Both the position numbers and the translations under genes were made by a program. A DNA stretch of 11,246 nt from Chloroflexia bacterium. Its GTDB lineage: Bacteria; Chloroflexota; Chloroflexia; Thermomicrobiales; UBA6265. Below the pieces are notes generated by a model, which saw nothing but the letters and a program-made list of their open reading frames with translations, was not told the origin of the DNA and searched no databases. Shown here piece after piece: positions 7,162 through 11,246 of the stretch. Within the stretch, counting starts at the first letter, position 1. Every line of letters begins with the position of its first letter. The DNA lies in the NCBI GenBank assembly GCA_013698495.1, contig JACCUV010000340.1, forward strand, positions 1 through 11,246. Direction: 5' to 3'.

Positions 7162-8274
7162 CTAATCCATGCAAACCAGATCGCGGGTGGCGTGGTTGAG
7201 TTTCACTCCGCCTTCACCCGTGCAGACGACCGTGTCTTCGATCCGGACCCCAAACTTGCCCTTGAGGTAGATGCCTGGCTCGTCGCTGAAGGTCATCCCG
7301 GCTTGCAGCGGGAGCGTGTTGCCCTCGACCAGGTACGGCTCCTCGTGGACTTCGAGACCGAGGCCATGTCCGACGCGGTGCAGGAACGCCTCGCCATAGC
7401 CCGCGTCGGAAATGAGGTTGCGGGCCACGCGGTCGAGTTCCTGCAGTGGAACTCCTGGTTTGACCGCCTCGAAGGTCGCCTGGTTGGCGTCACGCACGAC
7501 CTGATACACCTTCTTGAACTCCTCGGTCGGCTGCCCGATGAAGACTGTGCGCGTCACGTCGGAGTTGTATCCATTGAGATTGCCGCCCCAATCGAAGATC
7601 ACGGAGTCACCATCCTCGATCACCCGATCGCCGGTGTGATGGTGCGGAGATGCGGCGTTGGGTCCGCTTGCGCAAATGCCCCATGACACCTTGAGACCAC
7701 GTTGGGCGGTGAGGTCGGAAAGTCGCTTCAGCGCCTCGACCTCGGTCAGTCCGCTGATTGCGGGTCCCTCAATGAACTCTTCCCAGGCCTCGTCGGTCAA
7801 CCGGCTCACTTCGGTCAGGGCATCGATTTCTGCCCAGTCCTTGATCATCCGCAACGGCCGGATGATTGGCGCCGCCTCGACCCAGGATGCGCCCGGGAGA
7901 TGCGTTTGCAGGCGGAGGAGAAAGGCAGTCCAGAGTTGATTGCCAGCCGCAATTTTCTTGCCGGAAACATTCCCGATCACCGTCGCCGCCAGCGCGGCGG
8001 CATCCTCATGGTCCTCCCAGGTGTGAATCGAAACCAGCCGGCTGGCGTCGCCGACCAGTGGCGCCTCCAGTGTTGGGACGACGACGGAAGGTTTGCCGCT
8101 GACCGGAACCACCAGGAGATTGAGGCGTTCGCTGAGGTGGGCATCGAAGCCGGTGAGGTACAAGAGATCGGCGGAAGGGCCGAAAACCGCGATGTCGATG
8201 CCACTGCTCGTCAGCTCCTGTTGCAGGCGAGCAATCCGGTCAGCGTGAAAATCTGTCGATTCTATCGATATCAT
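7162..8274 (-). CDS. M24B family metallopeptidase, Xaa-Pro aminopeptidase-like
   Basis: A 370-residue cytoplasmic protein from ATG 8274, with AAGG eight bases upstream. The frame is open to 8475, but the extra 67 residues do not look like protein and precede the family's normal start. An N-terminal creatinase-type domain occupies about 1-145 (note SADLLYLTGFDAH, 34-46). The pita-bread catalytic domain occupies about 150-370. All five metal ligands of the M24 family are visible: D228 (FDWGG), D239 (SDVTR), H303 (VGHGLGLEVHE), E332 (DEPGIY) and E346 (RIEDT). Family members bind two metal ions and remove an N-terminal residue before proline, or cleave X-Pro dipeptides. Which of these applies cannot be told from the sequence. 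It is the first gene of a probable operon with the DUF503 gene and diverges from the HAD-SerA gene. Confidence 0.9.
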   Translation of the reverse strand: MISIESTDFHADRIARLQQELTSSGIDIAVFGPSADLLYLTGFDAHLSERLNLLVVPVSGKPSVVVPTLEAPLVGDASRLVSIHTWEDHEDAAALAATVIGNVSGKKIAAGNQLWTAFLLRLQTHLPGASWVEAAPIIRPLRMIKDWAEIDALTEVSRLTDEAWEEFIEGPAISGLTEVEALKRLSDLTAQRGLKVSWGICASGPNAASPHHHTGDRVIEDGDSVIFDWGGNLNGYNSDVTRTVFIGQPTEEFKKVYQVVRDANQATFEAVKPGVPLQELDRVARNLISDAGYGEAFLHRVGHGLGLEVHEEPYLVEGNTLPLQAGMTFSDEPGIYLKGKFGVRIEDTVVCTGEGGVKLNHATRDLVCMD

Positions 8275-8596
8275 GAGCACAGCCTTTGCGTCGTTTGCTA
8301 TCTCGGTCGGAGCGATTGCTTCGTTGGAACGCTTATCGCAGACGGCATTGGATAGATCAAGATCATACCGTGCCTCGGACTCGCCGTGTGACGCAAATTG
8401 CACAACGGGCGCTGTCGAAACCGGCAACATGCTACCCTCAACAAAGCGCCGCAATGTCGCGGCAGTCGCCTCCATGAACGAGCGACACGATCGAGGCGAT
8501 CGATCCCGTCATCAAGCAACAGAACCAGCAGCGTGTCCCGCTCGATGCATAATGCACGACGGGCTTCATGTCGTGTTACAGGGGAATGCGCCCGCC
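8275..8596. other. Gene-free divergent intergenic region (about 322 bp) with TGCATAATGCA palindrome
   Basis: This spacer separates the peptidase operon from the HAD-SerA gene. Both flanking frames happen to be open through it, but the translations are low quality and I treat them as non-coding. At 8546-8556 there is a perfect palindrome TGCAT-A-ATGCA. It contains CATAAT (8548-8553), a five-of-six match to a -10 element reading toward the HAD-SerA gene and about 44 bases before its ATG. A regulator bound there could control serine synthesis, which is inference. I see no T-box signature or other riboswitch. Confidence 0.4.
8362..8367 (-). promoter_or_regulatory. Possible -10 element TATGAT for the peptidase operon
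   Basis: On the minus strand TATGAT matches five of six bases of TATAAT, about 88 bases before the peptidase ATG. No recognisable -35 hexamer sits 16-18 bases upstream, so this is only suggestive. Confidence 0.25.
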
Positions 8597-10861
8597 ATGT
8601 CAACCTCAGTATCGGCCAATCGTATCGCCATCGACCTCGATGGCGTGCTCACCGAGCACCCCGCGCCACTGGCCGCGGCCGCGAACCAGCGTTTTAAGCT
8701 CGACCTGCCAGAGCGCGCGTTCATCGACTCCGCCGGCCTGAATGTGCCCCTCAATGTGCGGGAATGGGTCTACAGCGACAACGGTCCGGCCTCCAGGCTG
8801 CAACCGGCTGCCAATGCGCTGGAATTTGTCGCCAAAGCAGTTGACCTGTTCGGTGAAAGCAACGTCATCATCCTGACCGCTCGTCCGGAGTCATCGGCGA
8901 AGATGACCGTGACATGGCTGGAGCGCCACGGCTTTCCCGCGATCGCAATCGTGTTCGCCGACGACAAGTTGACCTCAGCCCGCTCCCAAGGATGCCATTT
9001 TGCGGTCGAAGACAGCGAGCGGCATGCGTTGAACTACGCCGCCGGTGGAATCACCTGCTTCCTGATCGAAGATACCCATCATCCGCACCACGTCGATGAG
9101 CCGTTGATCATCCAGGTCAGTGGCCTGCCGGAAGTCGCCGGGCGACTGAACCTGATGCTCTCCAGCGCGGGACGACGAGAGTCCATCGCGGCCGCGCTCC
9201 CGCCGGTGGAGGTCGACACCGGAGAGCGCGTGCCGGTGATCGTCGTCAGCGACGCGATCCATCCAGTCGCCCGCGCCGAGTTCCTGACAGTCGCCCGGAT
9301 CGTCGATGTCGATGGAACCGACGTCGATGCGCTACTGGCGGCGATGCCGGAGGCCGATGCCCTGGTGGTGCGAAGCGAGACGCAGGTGACCAGCGAGGTG
9401 CTGGCCGCCGCGCCCCGGTTGAAAGTCATTGCGCGGGCGGGAGTCGGCGTCGACAACATCGATCTCGAGGCCGCCACCAGGGCGGGCGTGCTCGTGCTCA
9501 ACGCACCCGGCGCCAACGCGACCTCGGCGGGTGAGCACACGGTGGCGGTGCTCCTGGCGCTGATGCGCCAACTGCCCTACGCCAACGACTCGACCCACGC
9601 CGGTCGCTGGGAGCGGATACGAATTGTGCCGAGCGATCTGCGCGGCCGGACCATCGGTCTGGTTGGTTTGGGTCGAGTCGCCGGGGTGGTCGCCAGGCGA
9701 TTGCAGGCATTTGAAATGCGCGTGATCGCCCACGATCCGTTGATTCGGCCGGAGCGATTCGCCGATCTTGGCGTAGAGCCCGTCTCCCTCGACACGTTAT
9801 TGGCAAGCGCCGACATCGTCTCGTTCCATGTCCCCTCCACCGCCGTAACGCGGCACATGCTGAATGCGACGACAATCGAACAGCTCAAGCCTGGCGCGAT
9901 TGTGCTGAATATGGCCCGCGGCGACGTGGTGGACGAAGAAGCGCTGGCAAGCGCTCTCCGCACCGGGCGAATTGCGGCGGCGGGTGTGGACGTGTTCTCC
10001 CACGAACCGTGTCGCAAGAGTCCGCTCTTCGGATTGCCGAACGCGATCGTGACCCCGCATACCGCGGGCTCAAGCGTCGAAGCACTTGAAGCGGTGGGAC
10101 GAGTCATAGGCAACTCCACCCTGGCGGCCCTGCGTGGCGAAGCGGTCGCCAACGCCGTCAATCTCCCACAGGCAACACTGGAAGCGCCGGAATTGCGACG
10201 GCTGACGACCGTGGCCGGAGCGGCGGGTCACTTGCTCTCGGTGCTCGTGCCCGAAATTCCGCATCGCGTCCGCCTGACCGTCTATGGCCAGGTCGCTCCC
10301 GATGTCGCGGAACACGTGCTCAATGCGGCGTTGAGTTCCTCGTTCCAGCAGTGGCTGAGTCGGAGAGTGACCCCGGTCAACGCGCGCGTCGTGGCCGCGG
10401 ACATTGGCGTCGAGGTCGAAAGCCCCACGATTGACGCGGAAGCGTCGGTCCTGCCGCAATTCTTGTTCGAGGTGCGTGGTACATCGACTCATACTGTGAC
10501 CGTTACCTGGGACCGCGTTCATGCCGGAATCGTGGCTGTAGATCGCTTCTCGCTGGAGCGGCCGCTTGCCGGTGAAGTGATGATCACCCATCACCACGAT
10601 CAACCGGGCGTGATCGGCACGCTGGGCACAATCCTGGCGCGCTACGGGGTGAACATTGCCGGGATGCAGGTAAGCCGCCACGCGCCGCATCGCGAAGCGA
10701 TGATGGTCACCAATGTCGATGAACCGATTCCCGCCGCAGCGCTGGAGGAAATCCGCGCCGCGGCCGCGATCGAGGATGCGTTTGTGGTCACGCTGCCGCC
10801 GTTCGCGGGCAATCCCGACCCGGTAGCCGTCTCAGCAATGACATCGGTGGCGATGAAATAG
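8597..10861 (+). CDS. serA: HAD-superfamily hydrolase domain fused to D-3-phosphoglycerate dehydrogenase
   Basis: A 754-residue protein from ATG 8597. AGGGG lies 12 bases upstream, a rather long spacing, and upstream in-frame starts have no better site. Residues 1-188 are a HAD domain with all four motifs: DLDGV (D13, D15), ILTAR (T94), DDK (K124) and VEDS (E138, D139). A cap-like insertion of about 70 residues separates motifs I and II. Residues 212-754 are a full-length type I PGDH. It has the substrate-loop residue R259 (VVRSETQVT), the NAD site GLGRVAG (357-363) with D380, and the catalytic triad R441 (ARGDVVDEEAL), E470 (DVFSHEP) and H488 (TPHTAG). An intervening domain (about 540-655) and an ACT domain (660-735, HHHDQPGVIGTL) follow. 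PGDH oxidises 3-phosphoglycerate to 3-phosphohydroxypyruvate, the first step of serine synthesis. The ACT domain suggests serine feedback. The HAD substrate is unknown. Confidence 0.88.
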   Translation: MSTSVSANRIAIDLDGVLTEHPAPLAAAANQRFKLDLPERAFIDSAGLNVPLNVREWVYSDNGPASRLQPAANALEFVAKAVDLFGESNVIILTARPESSAKMTVTWLERHGFPAIAIVFADDKLTSARSQGCHFAVEDSERHALNYAAGGITCFLIEDTHHPHHVDEPLIIQVSGLPEVAGRLNLMLSSAGRRESIAAALPPVEVDTGERVPVIVVSDAIHPVARAEFLTVARIVDVDGTDVDALLAAMPEADALVVRSETQVTSEVLAAAPRLKVIARAGVGVDNIDLEAATRAGVLVLNAPGANATSAGEHTVAVLLALMRQLPYANDSTHAGRWERIRIVPSDLRGRTIGLVGLGRVAGVVARRLQAFEMRVIAHDPLIRPERFADLGVEPVSLDTLLASADIVSFHVPSTAVTRHMLNATTIEQLKPGAIVLNMARGDVVDEEALASALRTGRIAAAGVDVFSHEPCRKSPLFGLPNAIVTPHTAGSSVEALEAVGRVIGNSTLAALRGEAVANAVNLPQATLEAPELRRLTTVAGAAGHLLSVLVPEIPHRVRLTVYGQVAPDVAEHVLNAALSSSFQQWLSRRVTPVNARVVAADIGVEVESPTIDAEASVLPQFLFEVRGTSTHTVTVTWDRVHAGIVAVDRFSLERPLAGEVMITHHHDQPGVIGTLGTILARYGVNIAGMQVSRHAPHREAMMVTNVDEPIPAAALEEIRAAAAIEDAFVVTLPPFAGNPDPVAVSAMTSVAMK

Positions 10862-10909
10862 GTACACTTGACACACTGGCCGACGTAACACCACGCTCGG
10901 GAATTCTGC

Positions 10910-11246
10910 GTGACCAATCAACCCTCAACCGACACAACTGAAATTCACGGGGAGCCTTTGGCGAACGAACACCCCAGAAAAGTCTCCGGGCTGGTGGCTG
11001 TGCTGAGCACGGACCTCTTTTTCGGGATGCGGATTCGGACGTCGCTGCGACAGTTGGGTTACGCGGTGGCGATCGCGCAAGATGTGCCGACGTTTGCGCG
11101 GCGCCTCGAAAACGGCGATCAGCGGGCGGCGCTCGGTCTGGTCGACTTCAATTTCCCGGTCGATTGGGAGGCCGTCAAGGCGACTGTCAGCGTCGGTGTC
11201 CCGATTCTCGCCTTCGGGCCTCACAAGGATGTCGAGGGCTTCCGGG
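10910..11246 (+). CDS. Receiver-like (response-regulator-type) protein, 3' end outside window
   Basis: The frame is open from GTG 10910 to the right edge, giving 112 codons. GGGA is seven bases upstream of this GTG. TTG 10958 after GGGGAG is an alternative that would remove 16 residues. Residues 25-112 show the alternating strand-helix pattern of a receiver domain: strand 1 LVAVLST with D35, helix 1 RIRTSLRQLGY, strand 3 AALGLVDFN with D79 at the phospho-acceptor position, and strand 4 VPILAFGPH. The Thr or Ser usual at the end of strand 4 is replaced by F-G, and only one acidic residue follows strand 1. Phosphorylation may therefore be lost or altered, and this is inferred. The gene starts 48 bp after the HAD-SerA stop and may be co-transcribed with it. 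No output domain is visible because the gene is cut. Confidence 0.6.
   Translation, partial: MTNQPSTDTTEIHGEPLANEHPRKVSGLVAVLSTDLFFGMRIRTSLRQLGYAVAIAQDVPTFARRLENGDQRAALGLVDFNFPVDWEAVKATVSVGVPILAFGPHKDVEGFR

Noticed and set aside
8275..8475. A 67-residue N-terminal extension of the M24 peptidase
   Set aside because: The family's N-terminal domain starts within a few residues of ATG 8274, which has a ribosome site, and the extra sequence has no family similarity that I can see.
8273..8596. A 108-residue N-terminal extension of the HAD-SerA frame
   Set aside because: The extension shows no protein-like pattern. The HAD domain begins naturally after ATG 8597, and the extension would start inside the divergent peptidase gene's start codon.
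10868..10873. TTGACA resembling a -35 box before the receiver-like gene
   Set aside because: No -10-like hexamer follows at 16-18 bases, so it is not supported as a promoter. TACACT at 10863-10868 could be a -10 but has no good -35.

Overview
The window looks like chromosomal DNA from a high-GC bacterium, most plausibly a member of the Chloroflexota close to Thermomicrobia/Sphaerobacter. This is inferred from three things: strong GC bias at third codon positions, frequent GTG starts, and the gene families present, notably an Agl23-type (TIGR03663-like) membrane protein of the kind shared by archaea and Chloroflexota. I see no phage, insertion sequence, CRISPR array, tRNA or rRNA.

Layout. (1) Positions 1-697, minus strand: a 79-codon, very acidic, lysine-free protein, followed 30 bp downstream by a membrane-anchored protein whose C-terminus runs off the left edge. 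(2) 698-1122: a gene-free divergent spacer. (3) 1123-6570, plus strand: two tandem membrane proteins. The first is an intact-looking Agl23/GT-C-like protein. The second is a clear relative with a degenerate first acidic motif and a six-blade NHL beta-propeller fused to its C-terminus. (4) 6571-6794: a convergent spacer with a terminator-like hairpin and a compact folded REP-like element. (5) 6795-8274, minus strand: a probable two-gene operon of an M24 (Xaa-Pro) peptidase followed by a DUF503/YlxP-like protein. (6) 8275-8596: a divergent spacer. (7) 8597-10861, plus strand: an unusual fusion of an N-terminal HAD-superfamily hydrolase domain with a complete D-3-phosphoglycerate dehydrogenase. 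(8) 10910 to the right edge: the start of a receiver-like protein that seems to lack the conserved Thr/Ser.

How the genes may work together. The two membrane proteins very probably act together in making or moving a surface glycan. They are adjacent, co-directional, and share both the membrane core and a WP-x2-WYFRD motif in the extracytoplasmic region. The HAD-SerA fusion starts the phosphorylated serine pathway. Its HAD domain keeps all four catalytic motifs and could be an active phosphatase, but its substrate cannot be read from the sequence. The peptidase/DUF503 pair looks like housekeeping. The most notable items are the HAD-PGDH fusion and the degenerate GT-C/NHL-propeller partner of Agl23.
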